Notes under the pieces: generated by a model
What the model saw: the letters and a program-made list of their open reading frames with translations, nothing else
Databases searched by the model: none
Told to the model about the DNA's origin: nothing
NCBI RefSeq assembly: GCF_014639875.1
Contig: NZ_BMGD01000003.1
Location: forward strand, 62,001-126,000
DNA: 64,000 bases
Source: Blastomonas aquatica
GTDB lineage: Bacteria; Pseudomonadota; Alphaproteobacteria; Sphingomonadales; Sphingomonadaceae
Direction of reading: 5' to 3'
Translations under genes and position numbers: made by a program
Shown here: in pieces, positions 33,267-42,125 of the stretch
How positions within the stretch are numbered: the stretch's first letter is position 1
How the letters are laid out: every line of letters starts with the position of its first letter

Positions 33267-36200
33267 TCAATGAAAATCCCGCGATTTCGGCAGCACCCTT
33301 GCATCCCGCGGATGGCGTGACGGTACCGGGCGCGCCACCTCATCCCCTCGCGCCAGCGGTGGCGACATCGCTCCATCCCCCCGTGTCGCCGTCAGCGTCG
33401 CCAGCAGATCGCTCCGATCCACCACGCGGTTCGCCATCAGGTGGACCACGCCTTCGCGGCTGCGTTGCAAGACGCCTTCGACCTGCATCAGGCGGCTGGC
33501 CATCACGGCGCGGCGGTAGCGTTCGAACAGGCGGGCCCACAGGACGATGTTGGTGATCCCGGTCTCGTCCTCGATCGTGACGAAGATCGCGTTGCCCTTG
33601 CCGGGGCGCTGGCGGACGAGGACGATGCCGGCGGTGCGCACCGCCGCGCCCGCCTTGGAATTGTTGGTGTCCTCGCACGACAGCACGCCGTCTGCGCGCA
33701 GACCAGAACGCAAGAACGTCATCGGGTGGTCCTTGAGCGAGAGCCGCAGCGTCTGGTAATCGGTCACCACCTCTTCGGAGGCGGGCATGATCGGCAGCTG
33801 CATGTCGGGCTCGTCGCCCAATTCACTGACGAGGGGCTCGCGGGCGCGGGCGGCGGCGAACAGCGGCAACTCGCCCGAGGGCGTGCGCCGCACCTCCCAT
33901 AGGGCCTGCCGCCGCGACAGCCCCAGCGATCCGAACGCATCGGCATCGGCGAGCAGGCGCAGCGCAGCAGACGGCAGGTCGGCACGGCGCGCGAGCATCT
34001 CGACCGAGGTGAAGCGGCCTATTTCGGCGCGCGCGGCGACCAGAGCCTCGGCCCAGGCATTGCGGAAGCCATCCATCTGGCGATAGCCCAGCCGCAGCGC
34101 CAGCCGCCCATGGCCATCGCGCTCAAGCGCATTGTCCCAGCCGCTCATGTTGATGTCGATCGGCCGTACCTCGACCTGATGCTCGCGCACATCGCGCACG
34201 ATCTGTGCAGGCGCATAGAACCCCATCGGCTGCGAATTGAGCAGCGCGCAGGCGAACACCGCAGGCTGGTGGCACTTGATCCACGACGAGACATAGACCA
34301 ATCGCGCGAACGACAGCGCATGGCTCTCCGGGAAGCCATAACTCCCGAAACCCTCGATCTGCTTGAAGCAGCGTTCGGCGAACTCGGCGGTATAGCCGCG
34401 CGCGGTCATCCCCTTGACCAGCTTCTCGCGGAAATTGTGCATCGTGCCGACATTGCGGAAGGTCGCCATCGCGCGGCGCAGGTGGTTGGCCTCGCCCGGG
34501 GTGAAGTCCGCCGCGACGATCGCCAGCTTCATCGCCTGCTCCTGGAACAGCGGCACGCCATAGGTCTGCCCGAGCAGCGTCTTCAGCTCATCGGGGTCGT
34601 GCGGCGGTGCGGGCGAGGGGTAGTCGACCGGATCGATGCCTGACCTACGCCGCAGATAGGGGTGGACCATGTCGCCCTCGATCGGCCCGGGGCGCACGAT
34701 CGCGACCTGCACGGTAAGGTCGTAAAGCGTGCGGGGGCGCAGGCGCGGCAGCATGTTCATCTGCGCGCGGCTTTCCACCTGGAACACGCCGATGCTGTCG
34801 CCGCGGCACAGCATGTCGTACACAGCCGGGTCGTCCGCCTCGAGATCGACGGTGAGATCGTGCTCGCCCAGATCATGCTGCCGCATCAGCGCGAACGCCT
34901 TGCGGATGCAGGTGAGCATGCCCAGCGCCAGCACATCGACCTTCATCAGGCCCAGCGCGTCGATGTCATCCTTGTCCCATTCGATGAAGGTGCGGTCGTC
35001 CATCGCGGCGTTGTGGATCGGCACGGTCTCGTCGAGCCGGTCTTCGGTGAGCACGAAACCGCCGACATGCTGCGACAGGTGGCGGGGGAAGTGCAGGATC
35101 TGGTCGACCAGATCGCGCAGCCGCACGATGTCCGGATTGTCGGGATCGAACCCGGCCTCGGCATAGCGCTGCTCGGCCATCGAGGACGCAAAGCTGCCCC
35201 AGATCGTGCTGGTCAGCCGGGCCGTCACATCCTCGGAAAAGCCCAGCACCTTGCCGACCTCGCGCACCGCGCTGCGCGGGCGGTAATGGATTACCGTCGC
35301 GGCGATCCCGGCGCGGTGGCGGCCATAACGCTGGTAGATGTACTGCATCACCTCCTCGCGCCGCTCGTGCTCGAAATCGACATCGATATCGGGCGGCTCG
35401 GCGCGTTCTTCCGAGACGAAGCGCGAGAACAAGAGGTCGTGCGTCACCGGATCGACCGAGGTAACGCCCAGCAGAAAGCAGACGATCGAGTTCGCCGCAG
35501 AGCCGCGCCCCTGGCACAATATCGGCGGATCGCGGGTGCGGGCGAAGCGCACCAGATCGTGCACGGTGAGGAAATAGCAGGCGTATTTTTGGCTAGCGAT
35601 CAGCGCGAACTCGTCGTCGAGCATCTTGCGGACCTTGGCGGGCAGCTCCCTGCCGTACCGGTCGCGCGCGGCCTCGGTCACCATATGCTCGAGCCAGGCC
35701 TGCGCCTCCCAGCCTTCGGGAACGGGCTCGAGCGGGTACTGGTAGCGCAGGTCGTCGAGGGTGAAGGCGATGCGCTCGATCAGCGCGGTGCTCTGCGCGA
35801 TCGCCTCGGGGCAGTCGGCGAACAGCCGTGCCATCTCGGCGGGCGGCTTGATGTGGCGCTCGGCGTTCGCCTCGAGACGCCGCCCTGCATTGGCGATGGT
35901 GGTGCCCGCGCCGATGCAGGTCAGCACATCGTGCAGCGGGCGCTGCTCGGGCGAGGCATAGAGCACGTCGTTGGTGGCGAGCAGGGGGAGGGCGGTGGCC
36001 TCGGCGAGGTGCATCATCCGCGCGAGATGGCGGCGGTCGGCGCCCCGGCGTGGCATGGTCACGCCGATCCAGACGCGGTCTGGCGCGGCTGCGCGGAGCG
36101 TGCCGAGCAGCGCCGCGTCATCGGGCGCGGCCATCACGATCAGCAGGAGGTCGTCGAGGTGCTCGAGCAGGTCGGCAAGGTGCAGCGTACAATCGCCCTT

Positions 36201-36551
36201 GGTGGCGCGCAGGTTGCCCAAGGTCAGCAGCCGGGTCAGCCGCCCCCATCCATGCCGCGTCGCGGGATAGGCGATGATGTCGGGCGTTCCGTCGGCAAAC
36301 ACCAATCGCGCGCCGACCACCAGCCTGAGGGCAGGGGGCGGCACGCCGATCTCGGCGGCGGCCTTATGCGCATCGCGCAGCGCGATGTGCGCGCGGACCA
36401 CGCCTGCCACCGTGTTGCGGTCGGCGATGCCGATGCCTGCGAGCCCGAGCTCGAGCGCGCGCGCGACCAGATCCGCCGGGTGCGATGCCCCGCGCAGGAA
36501 CGAGTAGTTGCTCGCGGTGACCAGTTCGGCGAAGGCGGGTGCGTCCGTCAT
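33267..36551 (-). CDS. dnaE2: Error-prone DNA polymerase III alpha subunit DnaE2
   Basis: A 1094-residue C-family polymerase. It opens with a PHP domain (FAELVTASNYSFLRGASHPA), then the polymerase core with the palm acid motif PDIDVDFEHERREEVMQYIY and FQVESRAQMNMLPRLRPRTL. A helix-hairpin-helix follows, then an OB domain near the end (VRTAGIVLVRQRPGKGNAIF). The length and the SFLRGASHP start distinguish DnaE2 from replicative DnaE1. It carries out mutagenic translesion synthesis together with ImuA and ImuB, encoded just upstream. The start at 36551 (MTDAPAFAELV) is chosen from conservation; the frame is open to 36644. Only 31 bases separate it from imuB. Confidence 0.95.
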   Translation of the reverse strand: MTDAPAFAELVTASNYSFLRGASHPADLVARALELGLAGIGIADRNTVAGVVRAHIALRDAHKAAAEIGVPPPALRLVVGARLVFADGTPDIIAYPATRHGWGRLTRLLTLGNLRATKGDCTLHLADLLEHLDDLLLIVMAAPDDAALLGTLRAAAPDRVWIGVTMPRRGADRRHLARMMHLAEATALPLLATNDVLYASPEQRPLHDVLTCIGAGTTIANAGRRLEANAERHIKPPAEMARLFADCPEAIAQSTALIERIAFTLDDLRYQYPLEPVPEGWEAQAWLEHMVTEAARDRYGRELPAKVRKMLDDEFALIASQKYACYFLTVHDLVRFARTRDPPILCQGRGSAANSIVCFLLGVTSVDPVTHDLLFSRFVSEERAEPPDIDVDFEHERREEVMQYIYQRYGRHRAGIAATVIHYRPRSAVREVGKVLGFSEDVTARLTSTIWGSFASSMAEQRYAEAGFDPDNPDIVRLRDLVDQILHFPRHLSQHVGGFVLTEDRLDETVPIHNAAMDDRTFIEWDKDDIDALGLMKVDVLALGMLTCIRKAFALMRQHDLGEHDLTVDLEADDPAVYDMLCRGDSIGVFQVESRAQMNMLPRLRPRTLYDLTVQVAIVRPGPIEGDMVHPYLRRRSGIDPVDYPSPAPPHDPDELKTLLGQTYGVPLFQEQAMKLAIVAADFTPGEANHLRRAMATFRNVGTMHNFREKLVKGMTARGYTAEFAERCFKQIEGFGSYGFPESHALSFARLVYVSSWIKCHQPAVFACALLNSQPMGFYAPAQIVRDVREHQVEVRPIDINMSGWDNALERDGHGRLALRLGYRQMDGFRNAWAEALVAARAEIGRFTSVEMLARRADLPSAALRLLADADAFGSLGLSRRQALWEVRRTPSGELPLFAAARAREPLVSELGDEPDMQLPIMPASEEVVTDYQTLRLSLKDHPMTFLRSGLRADGVLSCEDTNNSKAGAAVRTAGIVLVRQRPGKGNAIFVTIEDETGITNIVLWARLFERYRRAVMASRLMQVEGVLQRSREGVVHLMANRVVDRSDLLATLTATRGDGAMSPPLARGDEVARPVPSRHPRDARVLPKSRDFH

Positions 36552-36582
36552 GCGAATAACGTGTTGTTTGTGGGCCTTTTTG

Positions 36583-38166
36583 TCATGCGAAAAGGCCGTG
36601 CACATACCAGCGCGGATCGGGCTTTTCGGTCTCGTACAATCCATGGCGGAAGATCCAGAAGCGCCGCCCGCGCGCGTCCTCGACGCGGTAATAGTCGCGG
36701 GTCAGGCCCCCACCTCCCTTGGGGCTTTTGCCAGGCGCGTGCTTCCACCATTGCGCCGCAATCCGCTCGGGCCCCTCGAAGCGCACGACATGGTGCTGGG
36801 TGCGGCGCCAGCGGAAGCGGTGCGGCGGGCCGTCGGGCACCTCGGCGATCACCTCGATCGGCTGCGGCGGATCGAACAGGTGGATCGGGCGGGTCGGCGG
36901 CTCGCCCGACTGCGGGGCATCCCAGGCGGCGGGCGCGGGCAGATCGACCGCGGGCAGGGTCAGCGCGGCCTGCTCGGGGACATGGCTGTTGCGCGGCTCG
37001 AAACGGCGGATCGCGCCGCGCCCCAGCCGGGTGCTCAACCGGTCGACCAGCTCGGCCATCGCTTCGTCGGCCACGCACCCGCCCTCAAGCTGCAATTGCG
37101 CCGGGGTCAGCGGTTCGATGCGCGGCACCGCCAGCCGGATCATGTCGAAGCCGAAGCCCGGATCGATCGGATCGGCCAGCGCCGCCAGCCGCTCGCTGAG
37201 CAGCCGCATCAGTATGTCGGGATCGCGCATCGGCAGGCTGCTTTCGGTGGCGAGATCATAGGTGCGCCCGTCGCTGCGGAAAAAGCGCGCGATGAAGCGC
37301 CGCCCGCCCATGCCGCGCTGCTCGAGCACGATGGCGGCTTCCTGCGCCAGTTCGCCGATCGCCGCCATCGCCGCTTCGGTGCGACCGATCGGCTCGGCAA
37401 AGCGCCGTTCGAAGCGCAAGGCTGGTGCGGCGCGGCGCGGGGTGATGCGGCTGTCGGCGGTGCCCAGCAGCCGGTCGAGGTTGTCGACCAGATCCGCACC
37501 GAAGCGCGCGGCGAGCGGTGCGCTGGGCCGCATCGCCAGATCGCCGATGGTCTTGAGCCCGGCGCGGATCAATGCGGTCTGCGTCTCTTCGTCGATCCGC
37601 AGCGCGGCGACCGGCAGCCGGCGCAATGTCGCATCCTCGCTCTCGAAGCTGGTGCCTGCAGGCGCGAACCGGGCGAGCGCCTGCGCCGCCTCGGGCGTAT
37701 CGCCGCACGACAGCCGGACATCGTCGCTCCACCGCGCCATGAAATGCGCGACATCGGCGAGCAGCGGAGCCTCGCCACCGAACAGATGCGCGCAACCGGT
37801 GATGTCGAGCGCCAGCGCATCGGGCGGCTCGATCGCGACCAGAGGCGTGAAGCGGTCGCAAAGGTCTGCCAGCCGCTCTAGCCAGGTCAAGTCCGCTGCC
37901 GGGTCGTGATCGGTGACAGTGAGCAGCGGCACCTGCGCGCGGGCATCGGCGAGCGCCATCCCCGGGCTCAGCCCGAGCGCGGCCGCCTGCGGGCAGGTCG
38001 CCGCGATCCGCATCGCACCGCGCACCTTTTCGACCAGCACCAGCGGCGTGTCACGACCATCACCCGGCGCGTCGCAGTTCGTTTGCCGCATCAACCGGTC
38101 TACCGGCAGAAAAGGGAAGAACAGCGCCAGATGACGCCGCTGCGATTGCGGCGGATTCTCCGGCAT
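36583..38166 (-). CDS. imuB: ImuB, Y-family polymerase-like protein
   Basis: About 527 residues related to Y-family DNA polymerases: RRHLALFFPFLPVDRLMRQT at the start, ALDITGCAHLFGGEAPLLAD in the palm, a helix-hairpin-helix region, a little-finger-like domain and a long C-terminal tail. The catalytic carboxylates are absent: the first strand has no Asp, and the SxDE motif reads IEPPDALALD, as expected for ImuB, which acts as a clamp-binding adaptor for DnaE2 rather than a polymerase. The start at 38166 gives a 107-base overlap with imuA, unusually long; a start further in would remove the conserved N-terminal strand, so the overlap looks real. Confidence 0.92.
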   Translation of the reverse strand: MPENPPQSQRRHLALFFPFLPVDRLMRQTNCDAPGDGRDTPLVLVEKVRGAMRIAATCPQAAALGLSPGMALADARAQVPLLTVTDHDPAADLTWLERLADLCDRFTPLVAIEPPDALALDITGCAHLFGGEAPLLADVAHFMARWSDDVRLSCGDTPEAAQALARFAPAGTSFESEDATLRRLPVAALRIDEETQTALIRAGLKTIGDLAMRPSAPLAARFGADLVDNLDRLLGTADSRITPRRAAPALRFERRFAEPIGRTEAAMAAIGELAQEAAIVLEQRGMGGRRFIARFFRSDGRTYDLATESSLPMRDPDILMRLLSERLAALADPIDPGFGFDMIRLAVPRIEPLTPAQLQLEGGCVADEAMAELVDRLSTRLGRGAIRRFEPRNSHVPEQAALTLPAVDLPAPAAWDAPQSGEPPTRPIHLFDPPQPIEVIAEVPDGPPHRFRWRRTQHHVVRFEGPERIAAQWWKHAPGKSPKGGGGLTRDYYRVEDARGRRFWIFRHGLYETEKPDPRWYVHGLFA

Positions 38167-38902
38167 TGAGGCCGCAATCGGCGTCTGCAAAACAGGCTTG
38201 TTCACGGTTCCACTCCACGCGCCAGTCGCTGCCTGATGGGCGTCCGCGCTGGCGCAACAATTCAACTTTCCAGGCAGGATAGCCCGGCGCATTGGCTTCC
38301 ATCGGTAGCGATGGGGCGGCGCTCACCTGCCAGCGGGTCTGCGCCGCGCTGGGTGAGGGGGTCGCCGCAATGCGCAAGCCGATCACAGTCACCCCCGATG
38401 TTTCCGCCGCCAGCGCCAGCCGCCGACTTGCGGTCAGGTCGAGCAGCCGCGGGTCGCGCCACAGTTCGATCACCGCGACGCCCACTTCGGCGCAGCGCAC
38501 CACATCGGCCGCCGCACGCAGCACCGCCAGTGGATCGGGCATGATCCCGATGATGACACGTGCCGGATCGAGGCCGATCTCGACCAGCCCCGGCGCGTGC
38601 AGCCTGCCGCCTTGGCGTTCCGCCTGAGCCTCACGCAGCCACACCAGGGTGCCGCCCGATCCCATCCCCAGGCCCACCCCCAGACGCAGCGCCAGCCCTG
38701 CGACAAAACCCGCCGCGCAGCCCGCATCACCGGCCTCTGCGGCAAACACCTCATGCACCCGTCCGCGCGCCAACCCGCCGCCCAGCGCGTCGTCGATCCC
38801 GGCATGACCGGTCTGCGCCAACGCCGCCGTCTCGACAGCACGCAGGCGTTCGATCCCGGCGATCCGGTTTTTGAGAGACTCGAGGGAATCGGGTCGGGAC
38901 AT
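38060..38902 (-). CDS. imuA: ImuA, RecA-like SOS mutagenesis protein
   Basis: A 280-residue protein of the ImuA/SulA-like family: a RecA-type fold without a proper Walker A. ALAQTGHAGIDDALGGGLAR followed by GRVHEVFAAEAGDAGCAAGF replaces the ATP loop, and VGVAVIELWRDPRLLDLTAS with RRLALAAETSGVTVIGLRIA are family blocks. It partners ImuB and DnaE2 in damage-induced mutagenesis. First gene of the operon; a LexA box lies two bases before its ATG. Its 3' end runs 107 bases into imuB. Confidence 0.9.
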   Translation of the reverse strand: MSRPDSLESLKNRIAGIERLRAVETAALAQTGHAGIDDALGGGLARGRVHEVFAAEAGDAGCAAGFVAGLALRLGVGLGMGSGGTLVWLREAQAERQGGRLHAPGLVEIGLDPARVIIGIMPDPLAVLRAAADVVRCAEVGVAVIELWRDPRLLDLTASRRLALAAETSGVTVIGLRIAATPSPSAAQTRWQVSAAPSLPMEANAPGYPAWKVELLRQRGRPSGSDWRVEWNREQACFADADCGLNAGESAAIAAASSGAVLPFSAGRPVDAANELRRAG

Positions 38903-38904
38903 AT

Positions 38905-38919
38905 GTTCTTATTATGTTC
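38905..38919 (-). promoter_or_regulatory. LexA (SOS) box of the imuA-imuB-dnaE2 operon
   Basis: On the plus strand the bases read GTTC-TTATTAT-GTTC, exactly the GTTC-N7-GTTC direct repeat bound by alphaproteobacterial LexA; on the operon's own strand it is GAAC-N7-GAAC. It ends two bases before the imuA start codon, so it covers the place of the ribosome site and LexA binding would block the transcript start or early leader. Confidence 0.88.
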
Positions 38920-38965
38920 TCTTTTGCGGAACGTCAAACTCGGTCGGTCGCAGGTGGGGAAATCC

Positions 38966-39044
38966 GTCATTCCCGCAGACGCGGGAATCCCGCTTTGATA
39001 CGGCCGTGGCGCAAAAGCGGGACCCCCGCCTTCGCGGGGGTGAC
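38966..39044. repeat. REP-like palindromic repeat pair
   Basis: Two GC-rich hairpins facing each other: ATTCCCGC-AGAC-GCGGGAAT (38969-38988) and ACCCCCGC-CTTC-GCGGGGGT (39022-39041), bounded by GTC at one end and GAC at the other. This is the common paired REP design in proteobacteria. It fills the gap between imuA and the divergent TPR-methyltransferase gene. Confidence 0.75.
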
Positions 39045-39153
39045 GATCAAGTTGCAGACGTAAAAAGTCTCGCAAAACCCAACGGTTACGTTTTGTTAAC
39101 CCTGCTCGTTAATAGTCTGGTGAACTGTCTTAACGCCGCTTTACGGGGGAAAT

Positions 39154-40539
39154 ATGCCGGATACCGCACACGAGATTTCAGCCGCGCGAACCCTGTTGCA
39201 TGAGGCGATGCAGTTGCAGGAGGCGGGCAATCTTGCCGCTGCCGAACCGCGCTATCGGATGGTGGTGGAGCAGGGCTATCGCACGATCGAGGTGCTGCCG
39301 ATTCTCGCCGGAATCCTCGGTCATCGCGGCGCGACCGACGAGGCGCTGGCGGCGTGGGACATGCTGCTCGCGCTCGATCCCGATCACGCGGTGGCGCACC
39401 ACGAAAAGGGGCTGATCTACAGCCGCACCGGCCGCCCGAACGAGGCGATCACTGCGCTGCAGGCGAGTTGCAAGGCCGACCCCGCCAACCCGGTCGCCGC
39501 CAACAACCTTGCGGTCATGCTCTCCGATGCAGGCCGCAAGGGTGAGGCGCTCGACCAGTTCCGCCGCGCGCTGGCGCTGCAGCCGGGCAACATCCATATC
39601 GAACACCAGATCCGCCGTCTGAGCGCCGATCTGGTGCCGTTCTGGCATATCCCGATGCTCAACGACGTGCGCCGCAACGACGCCTTCGAGGCCGCGATCC
39701 GCGCCGCGATCGCTGAGGCCGGGCCCGATGCGCGCGTGCTGGATATCGGCACCGGCAGCGGGCTGCTCTCGATGATGGCCGCGCGCGCCGGCGCCCGGTC
39801 GGTCACCGCGTGCGAGGTCGTCCCGGTGATCGCCGACATGGCGCGCCAGATCATCGCCGACAACGGCTATCAGACCCAAATCACCGTCCACACCGCGCCT
39901 TCGACCGAGTTGAAGGTCGGCGAGCATCTGGGCGAACGCGCGGACATTCTGGTCTCCGAAATCCTCTCGAGCGACCTGCTCACCGAGCATGTCATCGACA
40001 CCTTCGAGGATGCGCACGCGCGGCTGCTCAAGCCCGACGCCATCGTCATCCCGCGCCGCGCATCTGCGATCGGCTGCCTGGTCGAAAGCCCGGTGCTCGC
40101 CGATTATGTGTTCGTCGATCAGGTCTCGGGCTTCGATCTGTCGCGCTTCGCCGCGCTCGCTTCGCCCAAATTGCCGATCCACGGCACGATGACCGACTGG
40201 CGGCGGCTGTCGGCGGACGTCGAACTGGTCAGCATCGATCTCACCTGCAAGGCGCACGCCAGCGACCTGCACCTGCTCGAGATCGACGTGCAGGCCGATG
40301 GCATCGCCACCGGAATCGTCCAGTGGATGCATGTCGATCTGGCCGAGGGCGTGACCTTCGACAACCACCCCGATGGCTATACCGATGGCGGCTGGCTGCA
40401 GATGCTGCACAATTTTCCCGAGCCGATCGTGGTCCAGGCGGGCGATGTGCTCAATGTCGCGGTCGGGCACGACCGGGTAACGCTGATCGTGCGTCCGCTC
40501 GAGGTGGTCACTGCGGCAGCGCAGGCGCAGGTGGCTTGA
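39154..40539 (+). CDS. TPR protein with a PRMT7/PRMT9-like arginine methyltransferase domain
   Basis: A 461-residue protein. Residues about 8-150 form tetratricopeptide repeats (for example AHHEKGLIYSRTGRPNEAIT and AANNLAVMLSDAGRKGEALD). A class I SAM methyltransferase follows: VLDIGTGSGLLSMMAARAGA (from residue 196) is motif I, and ILVSEILSSDLLTEHVIDTF contains the double-E loop of protein arginine methyltransferases, with Glu269 and Glu278 spaced nine apart as in PRMTs. The block IPRRASAIGCLVES and the double-E loop resemble human PRMT7 ([20 protein letters not shown]) more than type I enzymes, and the TPR-first layout recalls PRMT9. It would monomethylate or dimethylate protein arginines; the target is unknown. 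It stands alone, divergent from imuA. The C-terminal barrel seems shorter than in eukaryotes. Confidence 0.8.
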   Translation: MPDTAHEISAARTLLHEAMQLQEAGNLAAAEPRYRMVVEQGYRTIEVLPILAGILGHRGATDEALAAWDMLLALDPDHAVAHHEKGLIYSRTGRPNEAITALQASCKADPANPVAANNLAVMLSDAGRKGEALDQFRRALALQPGNIHIEHQIRRLSADLVPFWHIPMLNDVRRNDAFEAAIRAAIAEAGPDARVLDIGTGSGLLSMMAARAGARSVTACEVVPVIADMARQIIADNGYQTQITVHTAPSTELKVGEHLGERADILVSEILSSDLLTEHVIDTFEDAHARLLKPDAIVIPRRASAIGCLVESPVLADYVFVDQVSGFDLSRFAALASPKLPIHGTMTDWRRLSADVELVSIDLTCKAHASDLHLLEIDVQADGIATGIVQWMHVDLAEGVTFDNHPDGYTDGGWLQMLHNFPEPIVVQAGDVLNVAVGHDRVTLIVRPLEVVTAAAQAQVA

Positions 40540-40551
40540 TGTGATGATGCT

Positions 40552-40688
40552 CTCTCCCCTTCAGGGGAGAGATACGAAGGCTTGCGAGCGTAGCTCGCTA
40601 GCCGAAGTTGAGAGGGGCAGCGGCAACGCATTCCCCTCTCCCCCCGCCGCTACGCGGCTCCTCCCTCTCCCTTAAAGGGGAGAGGGCC
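40552..40688. repeat. Dispersed palindromic intergenic repeat
   Basis: The block begins with CTCTCCCC-TTCA-GGGGAGAG (40552-40571) and ends with a related hairpin CTCTCCC-TTAAA-GGGGAGAG near 40664-40685. Between them are further inverted words such as GCGAGC-GTA-GCTCGC and GCCGC-TAC-GCGGC. It is a compound intergenic repeat of the kind dispersed through sphingomonad genomes, and could also stop transcription from the methyltransferase gene. Confidence 0.65.
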
Positions 40689-40837
40689 AATGCGGCACGC
40701 ACCCTCATTCCGTCGCGCCGCCACTCTTCGCGTGAAAAAATTCCGGTTCACGCGAAGACGCGAAGCCGCGAAGGAAATGCGCCAAGCCGCGAGCCAAGGC
40801 GCGACAATTGTCGATGCACTCCAATCACCACCCCCGC

Positions 40838-40945
40838 TCATCCTGAGCCGCGGGCTTCAGCCCGCGAAGTCGAAGGACCCGCGCCCACGCTGGCCGTATA
40901 GCGGGGCCTTCGACAGGCTCAGGCTGAGCGGAGGGGGTGGCGGCT
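40838..40945. repeat. Second dispersed palindromic repeat
   Basis: It starts CATCCTGAGCCGCGGGCTTC, contains GCGGGCTTCAGCCCGC (a near-perfect palindrome) and closes with CCTTCGACAGGCTCAGGCTG AGCGGAGG-like words split by the same CTGAGC element. No open frame across 40540-41020 is protein-like, so this whole gap of about 480 bases is repeat plus leader sequence. Confidence 0.55.
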
Positions 40946-41023
40946 GTGCTGCTATGATAAAAAAGCAATCGCTCCGTAAACCACCCGCTTGTGGATGTGC
41001 GCGCTTGAATTACTATTGTTGTG

Positions 41024-41263
41024 ATGTCTGAGCTCGCCCAAGCAATGTTGGCCATATTCATCGCCGCAATGTGCGTTGCCGTCGGCGCGTGGGCATATGG
41101 CACGCGATATTGGCTTCCAATGTGGTCAGTAGGTTTTCGTAAAACAGAATGGCGCAACATTTACATGCGACGTACCATCAAAGGATATGCGGGCTTTATT
41201 CTTGCCGCCGGCATCGGCTTTGTCGCTGGAGGCATTGCGGAATATTGGGGAGGCGGTTGGTAG
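41024..41263 (+). CDS. Small membrane protein of unknown function
   Basis: A 79-residue protein with two hydrophobic segments (about 5-22 and 56-74: YAGFILAAGIGFVAGGIAEY) joined by a basic loop (GFRKTEWRNIYMRRTIKGYA). No family recognised. Codons are less GC-biased than in the neighbours. The ATG at 41024 is preferred over GTG 41021; no strong ribosome site is visible. It ends 64 bases before the convergent HNH gene. Confidence 0.5.
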   Translation: MSELAQAMLAIFIAAMCVAVGAWAYGTRYWLPMWSVGFRKTEWRNIYMRRTIKGYAGFILAAGIGFVAGGIAEYWGGGW

Positions 41264-41326
41264 CGATGCATCACCGACCAATTCGCTTTGGCTGACTGAC
41301 AACCTTCTGCTCCCTTTACTTCCCCC

Positions 41327-41929
41327 TCAAGCCTCCAACTCTACATCCCAATACAGCCAGTCATGCCAGCTGTTGTGCAGATAATTGGGCGGAAACGCGC
41401 GCCCGCGCTCCTGCAGCTGCCAGCTGGTCGGGCGGATCGGCTGGACCATCAGGCGCATGCCCGCTTGCGCAGGCGTGCGGCCGCCCTTGCGCATGTTGCA
41501 TGGGGCGCAGGCGGTGGCGACGTTCTGCCAGGTGGTCTTGCCCGCCAGACGGCGTGGGACGACGTGGTCGAAGGTCAACTGGTGCGGCGATCCGCAATAC
41601 TGGCAGTGGAAGCGGTCGCGCAGGAACAGGTTGAAGCGGGTGAAGGCGGGGTATTCGGACGGCTTCACGTATTGCTTCAATGCGATCACCGATGGGATCT
41701 TCATCTGGACCGTGGGTGAGTGTACCTCGCGCTCATAGGTCTCGATGACATCGACGCGGTCGAGGAAGATCGCCTTGATCGCGGTCTGCCACGGCCACAG
41801 GCTCAGCGGATAATAGCTCAAAGGGGTGTAATCGGCGTTGAGAACAAGCGCCGGGCAGCTGTCGGGATGCCGGATAAAGTCGGGGTGCGGGTCCCGCAGG
41901 GCCCGTTCAATCAAATCGGGATGAAACAT
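41327..41929 (-). CDS. HNH endonuclease family protein
   Basis: A 200-residue protein. The HNH finger is FHCQYCGSPHQLTFDHVVPR followed by WQNVATACAPCNMRKGGRTP: two CxxC pairs hold zinc, DHV supplies the general base His, and the Asn/His pattern follows. The N-terminal half (ALVLNADYTPLSYYPLSLWP) is typical of a widely conserved chromosomal HNH protein rather than a phage nuclease. Its role in the cell is unknown; DNA cleavage or repair is likely. It is divergent from gluQRS with about 200 bases between. Confidence 0.88.
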   Translation of the reverse strand: MFHPDLIERALRDPHPDFIRHPDSCPALVLNADYTPLSYYPLSLWPWQTAIKAIFLDRVDVIETYEREVHSPTVQMKIPSVIALKQYVKPSEYPAFTRFNLFLRDRFHCQYCGSPHQLTFDHVVPRRLAGKTTWQNVATACAPCNMRKGGRTPAQAGMRLMVQPIRPTSWQLQERGRAFPPNYLHNSWHDWLYWDVELEA

Positions 41930-42125
41930 GGTCGGCTTAAACCCTCTCCCATTCGTCCGCGCTGTTTCCTATAAACCCAAGTGCGTGACAGCCCCATGAC
42001 AAAAACGCGATAACCGGATTTACGGTTAATCAGCATGAGGCAACCGCACAGGTCAAGAGGGTGCTGCCACAATATATGGTGATAAGTTGGCGCATTACAC
42101 CCAAGGGGCGGACGGTTTGTTTGAG

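Noticed and set aside
34662..37199. 845-codon plus-strand open frame
   Set aside because: Antisense to dnaE2 and the 3' end of imuB, both of which are complete; His/Arg/Gln-rich shadow.
40690..41031. Plus-strand frame of 113 codons over repeat sequence
   Set aside because: Translation of palindromic intergenic repeats, not a gene.
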